From positions 1,054,001-1,118,000 of the forward strand of contig NZ_CP020777.1 of the NCBI RefSeq assembly GCF_002101315.1: 64,000 bases of DNA, read 5' to 3'. The position numbers and the translations under genes were made by a program. Shown one piece after another: positions 36,800 through 45,648 of this stretch; position 1 is the stretch's first letter, and every line of letters begins with the position of its first letter. A model generated the notes under the pieces. The model saw nothing but the letters and a program-made list of their open reading frames with translations. It was not told where the DNA came from and made no database searches. The stretch comes from Candidatus Pelagibacter sp. RS39. Lineage in GTDB: Bacteria > Pseudomonadota > Alphaproteobacteria > Pelagibacterales > Pelagibacteraceae.

Positions 36800-37152
36800 A
36801 TTCTATTCTCGTCAAAATTTTTATTCAAATTGAGATTTATATTTCTTGAATTTTTATTATTCCAATTTGAAAGTGATTTTAAAATTGGAATTAATGATAA
36901 ACCAAATGTTGTCAAAGAATATTCAACCTTTGGAGGCATTACACTTTTTACTTCGCGATTTACCAAGCCATCTTGTTCTAATTCCTTTAGTTGTTTTGAA
37001 AGCATTTGTTGAGTTACTTTGGAAAGAGTTCTTTTTAATTCTCCAAACCTAACTTTTTTTTTATTAAAAAGATTAAAAAGTATTCTTATCTTCCATTTGC
37101 CACCAAAAAAATAGGTGGCTCTTTCAGCGGGACAATCAGCAATTTTACTCAT
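36796..37152 (-). CDS. HxlR-family transcriptional regulator with N-terminal Cys
   Basis: 118 residues, winged helix. It follows the family pattern: DCPAERATYFFGGKWKIRIL, RFGELKRTLSKVTQQMLSKQ (recognition helix) and PPKVEYSLTTFGLSLIPIL. Cys7 is at the position of the redox Cys6 of Bacillus YodB, a repressor of quinone/azo reductase genes that senses diamide and quinones. The regulator faces a CDGSH-pirin-quinone reductase run across a ~100-base gap with a short palindrome near its own start, so it plausibly regulates both directions. Ligand or oxidant sensing is inferred. Confidence 0.9.
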   Translation of the reverse strand: MSKIADCPAERATYFFGGKWKIRILFNLFNKKKVRFGELKRTLSKVTQQMLSKQLKELEQDGLVNREVKSVMPPKVEYSLTTFGLSLIPILKSLSNWNNKNSRNINLNLNKNFDENRI

Positions 37153-37165
37153 AGTATGATTTTAT

Positions 37166-37175
37166 ATACCAGTAT
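37166..37175. promoter_or_regulatory. candidate HxlR operator palindrome
   Basis: ATAC-CA-GTAT is a perfect inverted repeat 13 bases upstream of the HxlR start codon. A second near-copy, CATA-G-TATG at 37150-37158, overlaps the start codon itself. Two short inverted repeats in the divergent region are the arrangement expected for a dimeric winged-helix repressor, but such short A/T-rich palindromes arise easily by chance here. Confidence 0.35.
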
Positions 37176-37190
37176 GTTTTTAAAGTGTAA

Positions 37191-37218
37191 TTGACTATTT
37201 TTACCAAACCTTTAAATA
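37191..37218 (+). promoter_or_regulatory. possible promoter for the CDGSH-pirin-quinone reductase genes
   Basis: TTGACT (37191-37196) matches a -35 box at 5/6 and is followed after 16 bases by TAAATA (37213-37218), a weak -10. The first gene starts at 37252 behind a GTGGGGA purine stretch. The placement just past the palindromes at 37150-37175 would allow repression from there. Confidence 0.35.
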
Positions 37219-37251
37219 AGAATCAAACAAATTAATTAGAAAGTGGGGAAC

Positions 37252-37491
37252 ATGACTAAAGGTCAGAGAGCGGGCGATGGAGCAATTGCAGTAGATGTCG
37301 AAGAAGGAAAATCTTATTATTGGTGCAGTTGTGGCAAAAGTTCAAAACAACCTTTTTGTGACGGCTCACATAAAGGAACTGAATTTAATCCATTTGTATA
37401 TAAAGCTGAGTCGACAAAAAAAATGTTTTTTTGCGCTTGCAAACAAACTAATAATCAACCCTTTTGTGACGGTTCGCATAACAAAAAGTAA
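37252..37491 (+). CDS. CDGSH iron-sulfur domain protein with two motifs
   Basis: 79 residues from the ATG at 37252; a GTG three codons earlier is possible. It has two CDGSH-type motifs, CSCGKSSKQPFCDGSH and CACKQTNNQPFCDGSH, each with three Cys and one His ligand for a [2Fe-2S] cluster. This is the tandem bacterial mitoNEET-like class, thought to act in redox or Fe-S handling. It is the first gene before pirin and a quinone reductase, which points to a redox stress or quinone-related role. Confidence 0.93.
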   Translation: MTKGQRAGDGAIAVDVEEGKSYYWCSCGKSSKQPFCDGSHKGTEFNPFVYKAESTKKMFFCACKQTNNQPFCDGSHNKK

Positions 37492-37530
37492 CATTGAAAA
37501 TTTAAATTTAACAATTACTCTAGAAACCAT

Positions 37531-38364
37531 ATGACAATTGAAGTAGATAAAATCATCGACCCCATTCCAGCATCAGATGGAGCTGGAGTTAAATTAAAAA
37601 GAAGTATTGGTGTTGAACCAAATTATTTTGATCCATTTTTAATGTTAGACGAATTTGGTTCAGAAAATAGTGAAGATTATATCGCTGGATTTCCTCCACA
37701 CCCACATAGAGGAATTGAAACAGTTACTTATATGCTTGCTGGTGACTTTGAGCATGAAGATAGCACTGGTGGAAAAGGTAGAATGACTGCTGGTGATGTT
37801 CAATGGATGAAAACAGGAAGTGGAATTATTCATTCTGAAATGCCTGCTATGAAAGAGGGTAAACTTCATGGATTTCAATTATGGATAAATATGCCAGCAA
37901 AATTAAAAATGAGTAAACCAGAATACATTTATATTGATGCAGATAAAATGAACGTTCACGAAGATGATGATAAGAGAGTAAAAGTTATTGCAGGTAAATT
38001 TGAAAAAGCTGAAGGTCCAGTTAAAAAGCATAATGTTGAACCTGTTTATTTCGATGTTGAATTAGATAAAAACAAAGATTTTAAATTTAGCCTTCCCGCT
38101 ACGCACAATACATTTATCTATCTTATAAAAGGTGAAATCAAAATTGGTGAAAAAAAACATGAAAAAGTTAAGGATAGTACTTTGATCTTACTATCTAAAG
38201 GAAAGGATTTAAAAGTTAGAGCACAAACTGATGCAAAATTCTTAGTTATTTCAGGTAAACCTATCAATGAAGAAATAGCTAGAGGTGGACCATTTGTAAT
38301 GAACACTAAAGCAGAGATCTTGCAAGCTGTTCAAGATTATCATAATGGTACATTTGTAAAATAA
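37531..38364 (+). CDS. pirin-family bicupin protein
   Basis: 277 residues. The N-terminal cupin has the metal-site residues in GFPPHPHRGIETVTYML and TGSGIIHSEMP, followed by GFQLWINMPAKLK; the C-terminal half holds the second cupin and GKPINEEIARGGPFVMNT. Bacterial pirins bind iron and some have quercetinase activity or bind regulatory partners. It lies four bases before the quinone oxidoreductase gene and 39 after the CDGSH gene, so the three probably form one unit. Confidence 0.93.
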   Translation: MTIEVDKIIDPIPASDGAGVKLKRSIGVEPNYFDPFLMLDEFGSENSEDYIAGFPPHPHRGIETVTYMLAGDFEHEDSTGGKGRMTAGDVQWMKTGSGIIHSEMPAMKEGKLHGFQLWINMPAKLKMSKPEYIYIDADKMNVHEDDDKRVKVIAGKFEKAEGPVKKHNVEPVYFDVELDKNKDFKFSLPATHNTFIYLIKGEIKIGEKKHEKVKDSTLILLSKGKDLKVRAQTDAKFLVISGKPINEEIARGGPFVMNTKAEILQAVQDYHNGTFVK

Positions 38365-38367
38365 ATA

Positions 38368-39339
38368 ATGAAATCAGTTCAAATAGATAAATTTGGTGGA
38401 CCAGAAGTTTTGGTTGTTAAAGATTTTGAATTAGGAAAGCCTGGGCCAAAAGAGGTTTTGATTAAAAATTTATCAATTGGTCTTAATTTTATAGATGTAT
38501 ATCATCGAACAGGCCTTTATCCTATCCCTCTACCAAGTGGTATTGGACTTGAAGCTTGTGGAGTAATTGAAGAAATTGGCTCTGAGGTAAAATTATTTAA
38601 AGTTGGCGATAGAGTTACTCATGCATCAATGCCTATTGGAGCATACTCAGAAAAACAAATAATGCCTGAAGAAAAATTAGTTTCTGTCCCTGATGGAGTT
38701 TCTGATGAAGTAGCATCTTGTATTACATTAAAAGGAATTACTGCGGAGTATCTATTGCATAGAGCTTATCCACTAAAAAAAGGGGATAAAGTTTTATACC
38801 ATGCAGCTGCAGGTGGACTTGGTCAGATTTTATGTTCATGGGCTAATGCTTTAGGTGCTGAGGTAATTGGAACTGTTGGCTCAAAAGCTAAGGAGGAAAT
38901 AGCCAAAAAGAATGGTTGTCATCACGTAATCAATTATTCTGAAAAAAATTTTGTTGAAGAAGTTGAAAAAATTGTTGGTAAAAATGGAATTGATGTAGTC
39001 TACGATGGGGTAGGTATCAAAACATATAAAGGGTCAATTGAAACATTAAAAATTAGAGGGATGATGGTAGCGTTTGGAAATGCATCAGGTTATGTTGATA
39101 CGATTGATGTCAAAAAAGATATAAATGCGAAGGGACTATTTTTTACTAGACCATCTATTGCTCACTATACTGTTAAAAGAGAAGAGCTTGTAGAGTCAGC
39201 TAAAAAAGTTTTTGACGCAATCTTGTCAAAAAAGTTCAATGTTGAAATTTCAAAAAAATACTCACTTAAGGATGCTGCTCAAGCACATAAGGATTTAGAA
39301 GCAAGATTACTAACAGGTCCTGCGGTAATAATTCCTTAA
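38368..39339 (+). CDS. zinc-independent quinone oxidoreductase (QOR family)
   Basis: 323 residues, medium-chain dehydrogenase fold. Seen are FIDVYHRTGLYPIPLPSGIG, GDRVTHASMPIGAYSE, the NADPH-binding YHAAAGGLGQILCSWANALG, and the C-terminal KDAAQAHKDLEARLLTGPAV. It probably reduces quinones or reactive enones with NADPH in the cytoplasm. Zinc ligands of alcohol dehydrogenases are absent. It follows pirin by three bases and lies downstream of an HxlR regulator. It overlaps the convergent DUF2721 gene by four bases. Confidence 0.92.
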   Translation: MKSVQIDKFGGPEVLVVKDFELGKPGPKEVLIKNLSIGLNFIDVYHRTGLYPIPLPSGIGLEACGVIEEIGSEVKLFKVGDRVTHASMPIGAYSEKQIMPEEKLVSVPDGVSDEVASCITLKGITAEYLLHRAYPLKKGDKVLYHAAAGGLGQILCSWANALGAEVIGTVGSKAKEEIAKKNGCHHVINYSEKNFVEEVEKIVGKNGIDVVYDGVGIKTYKGSIETLKIRGMMVAFGNASGYVDTIDVKKDINAKGLFFTRPSIAHYTVKREELVESAKKVFDAILSKKFNVEISKKYSLKDAAQAHKDLEARLLTGPAVIIP

Positions 39340-39740
39340 TCTAAATTTACATCCATATCAGACATATGAAGCCTTAGAGCGTTCGTAGAAATGTGAATTT
39401 CTCGAATAAAAAATAGTATTGAAATAATCATAGATAAACAACAAGAGCCAAAAATTATCCGAGCTAAAAAAACTTCATCTAGGTAGAGAGCAAAAACAGT
39501 TAACATGTTAAATAAGAAGCCAAAGGCAGCAAACAAAATAGTCCATCTCAAAAGTGTAATTCTTCCACTTAAATTTATAAACTGTTTTTTCCATTCAGGA
39601 GGGATATGCTTTTCATAAACATGTTCATCATGAAGCTGTCTTATAAGAATGCTTAATGAATGGAATCTATTACTATAAACTGACATCAACAATGGGATTG
39701 CTGGAAACATCAAAGCTGTCACAGTATAATCAATATTCAT
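39336..39740 (-). CDS. DUF2721 membrane protein
   Basis: 134 residues from the ATG at 39740; a TTG at 39761 is a less likely start. It has an N-terminal hydrophobic segment (TALMFPAIPLLMSVYSNRF), a charged middle (IRQLHDEHVYEKHIPPEW) and two further helices (LRWTILFAAFGFLFNMLTVF and IIFGSCCLSMIISILFFI), the layout of DUF2721 proteins, which have no known function. It is transcribed alone and diverges from ubiA. Confidence 0.85.
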   Translation of the reverse strand: MNIDYTVTALMFPAIPLLMSVYSNRFHSLSILIRQLHDEHVYEKHIPPEWKKQFINLSGRITLLRWTILFAAFGFLFNMLTVFALYLDEVFLARIIFGSCCLSMIISILFFIREIHISTNALRLHMSDMDVNLD

Positions 39741-39792
39741 ACGAATCAGTTTGATTATCAATCTTGCCTTTGTTATTTACAAGTAAAATCTT

Positions 39793-40659
39793 ATGAACCA
39801 ATTAAATCTTTTTGTAGAACTTACCAGACTAAAAAAACCGATTGGATACATGCTGTTATTTTGGCCATGTGCATGGGGGCTTACAATAGCGTATGATTTT
39901 TCATCTGACTTTAAAATTTATTTTTTTTATTTATTACTATTTTTTTTAGGCTCGGTTCTAATGAGGTCTGCTGGATGTATAGTAAATGATATTCTTGATA
40001 GAAAATATGATAAAAAAGTATTTAGAACTAAAGATAGACCAATAGCTTCAGGAAAAATATCAATTAAACTTGCTTTACTATATTCAGGAATTCTGTGCTC
40101 ACTTGCTTTTTTAGTTTTAATTAACTTTAATTTTTTTACTATAGCAATTGCTTTGGCATCTATGCCTCTGGCCTTCACCTATCCATTGATGAAAAGATTT
40201 ACTTATTGGCCTCAACTGTTCTTAGGCATAACTTTTAATTATGGATTATTACTTGGATGGACATCTATTAATGAGGAAATAAGTCTTATTCCAATAATAT
40301 TTTATCTTGGCGCCATATTTTGGACATTGGGTTACGACACTATCTATGGGTTTCAAGATATTGAAGATGACGAAATTATAGGAGTTAAATCAACATCAAT
40401 TAAGTTTAAACAAAATCCAAAAATATTTTTATCTATATGTTATTTCATTTTCACCTTACTTTTTGTTGTTACTGGTATCAAATTAAATTTTAATTATTAT
40501 TTTTTTTTAGGAACTATGGCAGTTTTATTTCATCTATTAGTTATTCAAATTATGAGTTTCAATAAAGAAGATAAAGAAAAATGTCTAAAAATATTTAAAA
40601 GTAATAACTTTTTAGGATTATTAATATTAATTTGTATTCTTATTGGTAGATTAAATTAA
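39793..40659 (+). CDS. ubiA: 4-hydroxybenzoate polyprenyltransferase
   Basis: 288 residues with about eight or nine membrane helices. The first Asp-rich motif is in CIVNDILDRKYDKKVFRTKD with RPIASG; the second is YGFQDIEDDEIIGVKSTSI. It prenylates 4-hydroxybenzoate in ubiquinone biosynthesis, supplying the quinone for the bc1 complex encoded at the start of the window. The next gene, an MsbA-like transporter, begins on the base after its stop. Confidence 0.94.
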   Translation: MNQLNLFVELTRLKKPIGYMLLFWPCAWGLTIAYDFSSDFKIYFFYLLLFFLGSVLMRSAGCIVNDILDRKYDKKVFRTKDRPIASGKISIKLALLYSGILCSLAFLVLINFNFFTIAIALASMPLAFTYPLMKRFTYWPQLFLGITFNYGLLLGWTSINEEISLIPIIFYLGAIFWTLGYDTIYGFQDIEDDEIIGVKSTSIKFKQNPKIFLSICYFIFTLLFVVTGIKLNFNYYFFLGTMAVLFHLLVIQIMSFNKEDKEKCLKIFKSNNFLGLLILICILIGRLN

Positions 40660-42390
40660 ATGACTAATTTAGAAATTTTATTAGATCTTTATAGAAGATA
40701 TACAAAAAAACACCTAACAAAAATTTTTCTTTCTATTTTCTTTTCAATATTAGTTGCGGGTAGTACTGCAATGATTGCTTACCTGCTTGATCCAGCTATA
40801 GAAAAAATTTTTATTGAAAAAAATCAAAAGCTGATGTTAATAATTCCTATTATTATTTTGATTACATTTGCTGTTAAAGGCACTTCTCTTTATTTGGCAA
40901 AAACATTACTCATTCAAGTAGGCGGTGAAGTTCAAAAAGTTCTTCAATTACAAATTATGCAATCAATTTTAAAATCAAATGTTGAAAAAATGAACAAAAA
41001 ACATACAGGGAAATTTCTTTCACACATCAGTTACGACGCGGGTATGGTTATGAAACTTGTAACAGACACAATTTTATTATTCTCGAAAGATAGTTTGACA
41101 TTGATTGGTTTAATAGGTGTGATGTTTTATCAAAATTGGAAGCTAGCAATATTCGCAATAATAATGATACCTCTTGCATCCATTGCTGCAAAGTCTTTGG
41201 GCAAAAGAATTGGCAAAGTAACTACAGAATCTCAAGAAGTCTCTGGTTTTTTAAGTTCATTTTTTATTGAAATTATCAAAAATCATAAAGTTATTAAAAT
41301 TTTTCAAACAGAGGAATATGAAAATAAAAGGTTAACTAAAATTATAAACACCTTTAAAGATAAAGTAGTTAAAATCCAGACTGTTATGACTAGAGCAACA
41401 CCAATAATGGAAACTCTAACTGGCTTAATGATTGGAGGATTAATTTATTATTCAGGTAGTTTGATAATAAAAGGTGAACTAGAATTGAATAATTTTTTTT
41501 CATTTTTGGCAGCTATGATGTTGGCTTACCAGCCTGTGAGAACATTAGCGACTTTGAACATGGGTATTCATCAAGGTTTATCAGCTGCCAAAAGATTGTT
41601 GCCAATTATTGACGAGGATAATAGCGACAAAAATTCTGATAAACACCTTAAAATCGATCAAGGGAACGTAAACTTTAAAGACGTTAGTTTTAAGTATTCT
41701 GAAAGTTTAAAAAATGTTTTAAATAAAGTGAATTTAGAATTTAAAAGTGATCAAATGACTGCGCTAGTTGGTCATAGTGGTGCAGGAAAGTCTACTATTT
41801 TAAATTTTATCCCAAGATTTTATGAACCATTAAGTGGAAAAATTTATATAGATAATCAACCGATTGATGAACACTCACTCTCATCTTTAAGAGAAAATAT
41901 TTCATTAGTAAGTCAGGATATATCTTTATTCGATGATACTATTAAAAATAATATAAAGTATTCTAGACTTACAGCTTCAGATGAAGAAATCATTGAAGCT
42001 GCAAAATTATCTAATTGTGAAGATTTTGTAAAAAGTATGCCAAATGGATATGACACTGTGATAGGTGAAAATGGTGTTAAATTATCTGGTGGAGAAAAAC
42101 AAAGATTATCGATTGCAAGAGCAATACTTAAAAAAAGTAAAATAATTCTATTAGATGAAGCCACCTCTTCTTTAGACGCAGAAACAGAGGATAAAATTCA
42201 AAAAGCAATTAATTACCTTACAAAAAATAAAACGACAATTGTTATAGCCCATAGATTATCTACAATTCTAAATTCAGACAAAATTTACGTAATTGACTCA
42301 GGAAGCGTAGTTGCAGAGGGAAATCATAATGAACTATTAAATACTTCATCTATTTATAAAAATTTTTATGATAAGCAATTAAAATCTTAA
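40660..42390 (+). CDS. msbA: MsbA-like lipid ABC exporter (fused permease and ATPase)
   Basis: 576 residues, half-transporter. Six membrane helices occupy about residues 1-320; the ATPase has Walker A GHSGAGKSTILNFI, signature LSGGEKQRLSIARAIL, Walker B IILLDEATSSLDAE and H-loop IVIAHRLS. MsbA flips lipid A-core across the inner membrane. The neighbouring waaA, lpxK and lpxL genes support lipid A as cargo, though sequence alone cannot exclude another lipid. It shares one base with waaA (TAATG). Confidence 0.9.
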   Translation: MTNLEILLDLYRRYTKKHLTKIFLSIFFSILVAGSTAMIAYLLDPAIEKIFIEKNQKLMLIIPIIILITFAVKGTSLYLAKTLLIQVGGEVQKVLQLQIMQSILKSNVEKMNKKHTGKFLSHISYDAGMVMKLVTDTILLFSKDSLTLIGLIGVMFYQNWKLAIFAIIMIPLASIAAKSLGKRIGKVTTESQEVSGFLSSFFIEIIKNHKVIKIFQTEEYENKRLTKIINTFKDKVVKIQTVMTRATPIMETLTGLMIGGLIYYSGSLIIKGELELNNFFSFLAAMMLAYQPVRTLATLNMGIHQGLSAAKRLLPIIDEDNSDKNSDKHLKIDQGNVNFKDVSFKYSESLKNVLNKVNLEFKSDQMTALVGHSGAGKSTILNFIPRFYEPLSGKIYIDNQPIDEHSLSSLRENISLVSQDISLFDDTIKNNIKYSRLTASDEEIIEAAKLSNCEDFVKSMPNGYDTVIGENGVKLSGGEKQRLSIARAILKKSKIILLDEATSSLDAETEDKIQKAINYLTKNKTTIVIAHRLSTILNSDKIYVIDSGSVVAEGNHNELLNTSSIYKNFYDKQLKS

Positions 42391-43625
42391 TGTTTTTTAT
42401 TTATAAAATCTTAATAAATTTAGTATTTTTTTTTTCTCCATTAATAATCATTTTTCGAATATTTAAGGGTAAGGAAGACTTATTAAGATTTAAGGAAAAA
42501 ATAGGTTTTTTTTCAAAAAAAAGAAATAAAGGGAAGTTAATTTGGTTTCATGGAGCCAGCGTGGGTGAGATCCAAAGTGTTATTCCATTAATAGAGAGAT
42601 TTGAAAAAAATAAGGAAATTAAACAGATATTAATTACGTCTAATACTGTAAGCTCATCGTTTATAATTAAAAATTTAAAATTAAAAAAAACAATACATCA
42701 ATTTTTTCCTATTGATTGTAATTTTATTTCCAAAAGGTTTTTAAATTATTGGAAACCTGCAAAGGCTTTTTTTATAGACTCTGAAATTTGGCCAATTACT
42801 ATAAATAACTTATACAAAAGAAGTACACCAATATTTCTTCTTAACGGACGAATCACAAAAAAATCATTTATTCGATGGAAAGTTTTTTCTTCCTTTGCAA
42901 AATCAATCTTTAGTAAATTTAATTTATGTCTTTCATCAAATATTGAAACAAAAAAATATTTGAAAAAACTGGGGGCAAAAAATATAAAAATAATAGGTAA
43001 TCTAAAATTTAGTCAATCTGGAAATGAAAAAACAAACCTAAATAAAGACCTGGTGAATTTAATTAACTCAAGGAAAACATGGTGTGCGTCCAGCACTCAC
43101 TATAATGAAGAAAAGTTTTGTGGAATAGCACACATAAAGTTGAAAAAAAAATTCAAAAACTTGTTAACAATAATTATTCCAAGGCACATTAACAGAATTA
43201 ATGCAATTAAGACAGAACTCAATAACTTAAATTTAAAAGTTCATTTAGACGAACCTAAAAAGAAAATTGACCCTAATACAGATATTTATCTAGTAAATTC
43301 TTATGGAAAAACAAAATTGTTCTACAAAGTTTGTAAAAATATTTTTCTAGGAGGATCGTTAATTAAACATGGTGGTCAAAACCCATTAGAAGCAACTAGA
43401 TATGGTTGTAAAGTTTTGCATGGTCCAAATATTTCAAATTTTAAAGAAATTTATAGATTTCTTAATAAAAAAAATTTATCAAGAAAAATAACTAATCAAG
43501 ATCAACTAATTAACTATATCATCAAATATTTTAATTCCAAAAATAACTCAAAAAAAATAATTAAGGATTTACATTTGATAGGAATAGATATTTTAAATAA
43601 AACCTTTAAAGAAATTAATAAATGA
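42390..43625 (+). CDS. waaA: 3-deoxy-D-manno-octulosonic acid (Kdo) transferase
   Basis: 411 residues. An N-terminal hydrophobic anchor (about 1-25) precedes a GT-B glycosyltransferase: WFHGASVGEIQSVIPLI with the catalytic Glu, FFIDSEIWPITINNL, LNGRITKKSF, and the C-terminal FLGGSLIKHGGQNPLEATRYG. It adds Kdo to lipid IVA at the cytoplasmic face of the inner membrane. Whether it adds one, two or more Kdo cannot be read from sequence. It overlaps lpxK by four bases. Confidence 0.95.
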   Translation: MFFIYKILINLVFFFSPLIIIFRIFKGKEDLLRFKEKIGFFSKKRNKGKLIWFHGASVGEIQSVIPLIERFEKNKEIKQILITSNTVSSSFIIKNLKLKKTIHQFFPIDCNFISKRFLNYWKPAKAFFIDSEIWPITINNLYKRSTPIFLLNGRITKKSFIRWKVFSSFAKSIFSKFNLCLSSNIETKKYLKKLGAKNIKIIGNLKFSQSGNEKTNLNKDLVNLINSRKTWCASSTHYNEEKFCGIAHIKLKKKFKNLLTIIIPRHINRINAIKTELNNLNLKVHLDEPKKKIDPNTDIYLVNSYGKTKLFYKVCKNIFLGGSLIKHGGQNPLEATRYGCKVLHGPNISNFKEIYRFLNKKNLSRKITNQDQLINYIIKYFNSKNNSKKIIKDLHLIGIDILNKTFKEINK

Positions 43626-44578
43626 TTTTAAAAAAACCAAAATTTTGGGATTTTAAAAAACCAAATTTTTTTGCGTATTTGCTTTATCCTTTTACAATAT
43701 TTATTGAAATCAATAATATTATCTCAAATCTTATACCAAAGAAAAAATTCACTGAAATAAAAACTCTATGTGTTGGAAACTTATATGTTGGAGGTACTGG
43801 AAAAACTCCAACTTCATTACTTCTATATAATCTTTTAAAGAAAATGAATATTAATCCGGTAACTGCAAAAAAATTTTATAATAATCAAATGGACGAACAA
43901 AAACTTCTTAAAGATAATTCAAATTTCATCTCACTAACTGACAGAAAAAAAATAGTTAAAAAAGCTATTGAGATGAAATTTGATATGATAATTTTTGATG
44001 ATGGACTTCAAGAAAAGTGGATCGATTATGATATAAAGTTTGCTTGTTTTGATAGTGAGAAATGGATTGGAAACGGTCATTTAATACCTTCTGGACCATT
44101 AAGAGAAAAAATAGATACTATAAAAAACTATCATGGAATATTTTTAAAAACAGTTAATGAAAACTCAAATTTAGATTATATTTTTAATAAAATCAGAAAT
44201 ATAAATCCAAATATTGAAATTTTTGAAACAAATATTGATATAAAGAATATTAATCAATTCGATATTGATAAAAATTATATTATTTTTTCAGGAATTGGAA
44301 ATCCTGATAGTTTCAAAAAGTTACTTCTTAAAAATCAATTTAAAATAATTGAGGAGATTACTTTTCCAGATCATTATAATTATCAAGATAAAGATATTTC
44401 AGAAATCATAAATAAAGCAAATTCCAATAATGCTGAAATCATTACAACTGAAAAAGATTTCAAAAGAATTCCTCAAAATTTTAAAGAAAAAATTAATTTT
44501 TTAGAAATAAATATCCAAATTAAGGATGAAACTAAGCTTGTTCAATTTTTAAAAACCAAAATAAATGAAATTAATTAA
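43622..44578 (+). CDS. lpxK: tetraacyldisaccharide 4'-kinase
   Basis: 318 residues. An N-terminal hydrophobic stretch is followed by the P-loop in CVGNLYVGGTGKTPTSLLLY, then IIFDDGLQEKWIDYDI and GNGHLIPSGPLREK, all typical of LpxK. The C-terminal FPDHYNYQDKDI and TTEKDFKRIP close the family pattern. It phosphorylates the lipid A disaccharide at 4'. It overlaps waaA by 4 and lpxL by 14 bases. Confidence 0.95.
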   Translation: MILKKPKFWDFKKPNFFAYLLYPFTIFIEINNIISNLIPKKKFTEIKTLCVGNLYVGGTGKTPTSLLLYNLLKKMNINPVTAKKFYNNQMDEQKLLKDNSNFISLTDRKKIVKKAIEMKFDMIIFDDGLQEKWIDYDIKFACFDSEKWIGNGHLIPSGPLREKIDTIKNYHGIFLKTVNENSNLDYIFNKIRNINPNIEIFETNIDIKNINQFDIDKNYIIFSGIGNPDSFKKLLLKNQFKIIEEITFPDHYNYQDKDISEIINKANSNNAEIITTEKDFKRIPQNFKEKINFLEINIQIKDETKLVQFLKTKINEIN

Positions 44579-45431
44579 ATATTTTATACAGTTTATTTTA
44601 ATTATTTTTTTATTTTTATTATTTAAGATTTTAAGATTGAAACTATCGAAATCTTTTTCAAGTTTTATTTTCAAAACAATTGGCCCTCATTTTAGATCAA
44701 AAAAAATTTCTCATGCTAACTTAAATATAGCTTTTCCTGAATTAGATGAAAATGGAAAAGATAAAATTGTAAACGATATGTGGGCTACTTATGGTAAAAT
44801 CTTTGCTGAATATATTTTTATAAAAAATTTCAGGCAATCTCCTAAATTTTCAAAAAAAATTATTATAGAAAATCAAAAAATCTTAGAAAAAATTAAGCAA
44901 AAAAATACTCCGGTAATCTTTATATCAGGACATTTTGATAATTTTGAATTAATGGCAATGCATATTGAAAAGTCTGGTGTTGATTTAGCTGCAATTTATA
45001 GACCTTTGAATAATAAATTTCTAAATCCACTAATGGAAAATATAAGAAAAAATTATATTTGCAAAAAACAAATTCAAAAAGGAATTTCTGGTACAAAGCA
45101 GTTACTAAGAGAATTCAAAAATGGGACGTCTATTGCTTTAATGATTGATCAAAGAGTTTCTGAAGGAATAAAATGTGATTTTTTTGGTCAAGAGGCTCTC
45201 ACGACTACAATACCAGCTCAGTTTATCAAAAAATTTAATGCTGAAGTAGTTCCTATTAGTATTGAAAGATTAACAGATGATAATTTTAAAATTAAAATTT
45301 TTGATAATATTCAATTTTCTAAAAGTGACTCTGTTGAAAAAATTACACTGGAACTAAATAAAATTTTAGAAAAAATGATTATCGCAAACCCAAAACAATG
45401 GATTTGGACACATAATAGATGGAAAATATAA
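44565..45431 (+). CDS. lpxL: lipid A late acyltransferase (LpxL/HtrB type)
   Basis: 288 residues. An N-terminal membrane anchor precedes the acyltransferase active site SGHFDNFELMAMH (H-x4-E), AIYRPLNNKFLNPLMENIR and MIDQRVSEGIKCDFFGQEA. It adds a secondary acyl chain to Kdo-lipid A. It ends the ubiA-msbA-waaA-lpxK-lpxL run, which therefore makes and exports outer-membrane lipid A. Whether the chain is laurate or another length is unknown. Confidence 0.92.
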   Translation: MKLIKYFIQFILIIFLFLLFKILRLKLSKSFSSFIFKTIGPHFRSKKISHANLNIAFPELDENGKDKIVNDMWATYGKIFAEYIFIKNFRQSPKFSKKIIIENQKILEKIKQKNTPVIFISGHFDNFELMAMHIEKSGVDLAAIYRPLNNKFLNPLMENIRKNYICKKQIQKGISGTKQLLREFKNGTSIALMIDQRVSEGIKCDFFGQEALTTTIPAQFIKKFNAEVVPISIERLTDDNFKIKIFDNIQFSKSDSVEKITLELNKILEKMIIANPKQWIWTHNRWKI

Positions 45432-45435
45432 TGAT

Positions 45436-45624
45436 TTAGTTTTCTGATTCTCTTTTTTGATGAGCTTCCTTATACGAAAAATAGGCCTCTTGAGTTTCCA
45501 CATTCCAATAGTTTAAATTATCCAAAGAAATTTTTTTACCTGAAACTGCACATAGAACATGGTCACCATTCTCAATTATTTTGAAATTATTTGGTAAATA
45601 TTTTAATTTAGCTAATTTTTTCAT
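45436..45624 (-). CDS. DUF2093 small protein
   Basis: 62 residues, soluble. LPNNFKIIENGDHVLCAVSG followed by KKISLDNLNYWNVETQEAYF matches DUF2093, a small family largely limited to Alphaproteobacteria with no known function. It is a lone minus-strand gene between lpxL and purD and ends four bases from lpxL. Its divergence from purD leaves 24 bases for both starts. Confidence 0.88.
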   Translation of the reverse strand: MKKLAKLKYLPNNFKIIENGDHVLCAVSGKKISLDNLNYWNVETQEAYFSYKEAHQKRESEN

Positions 45625-45648
45625 GATTTATAGTTTATATATAATTAT

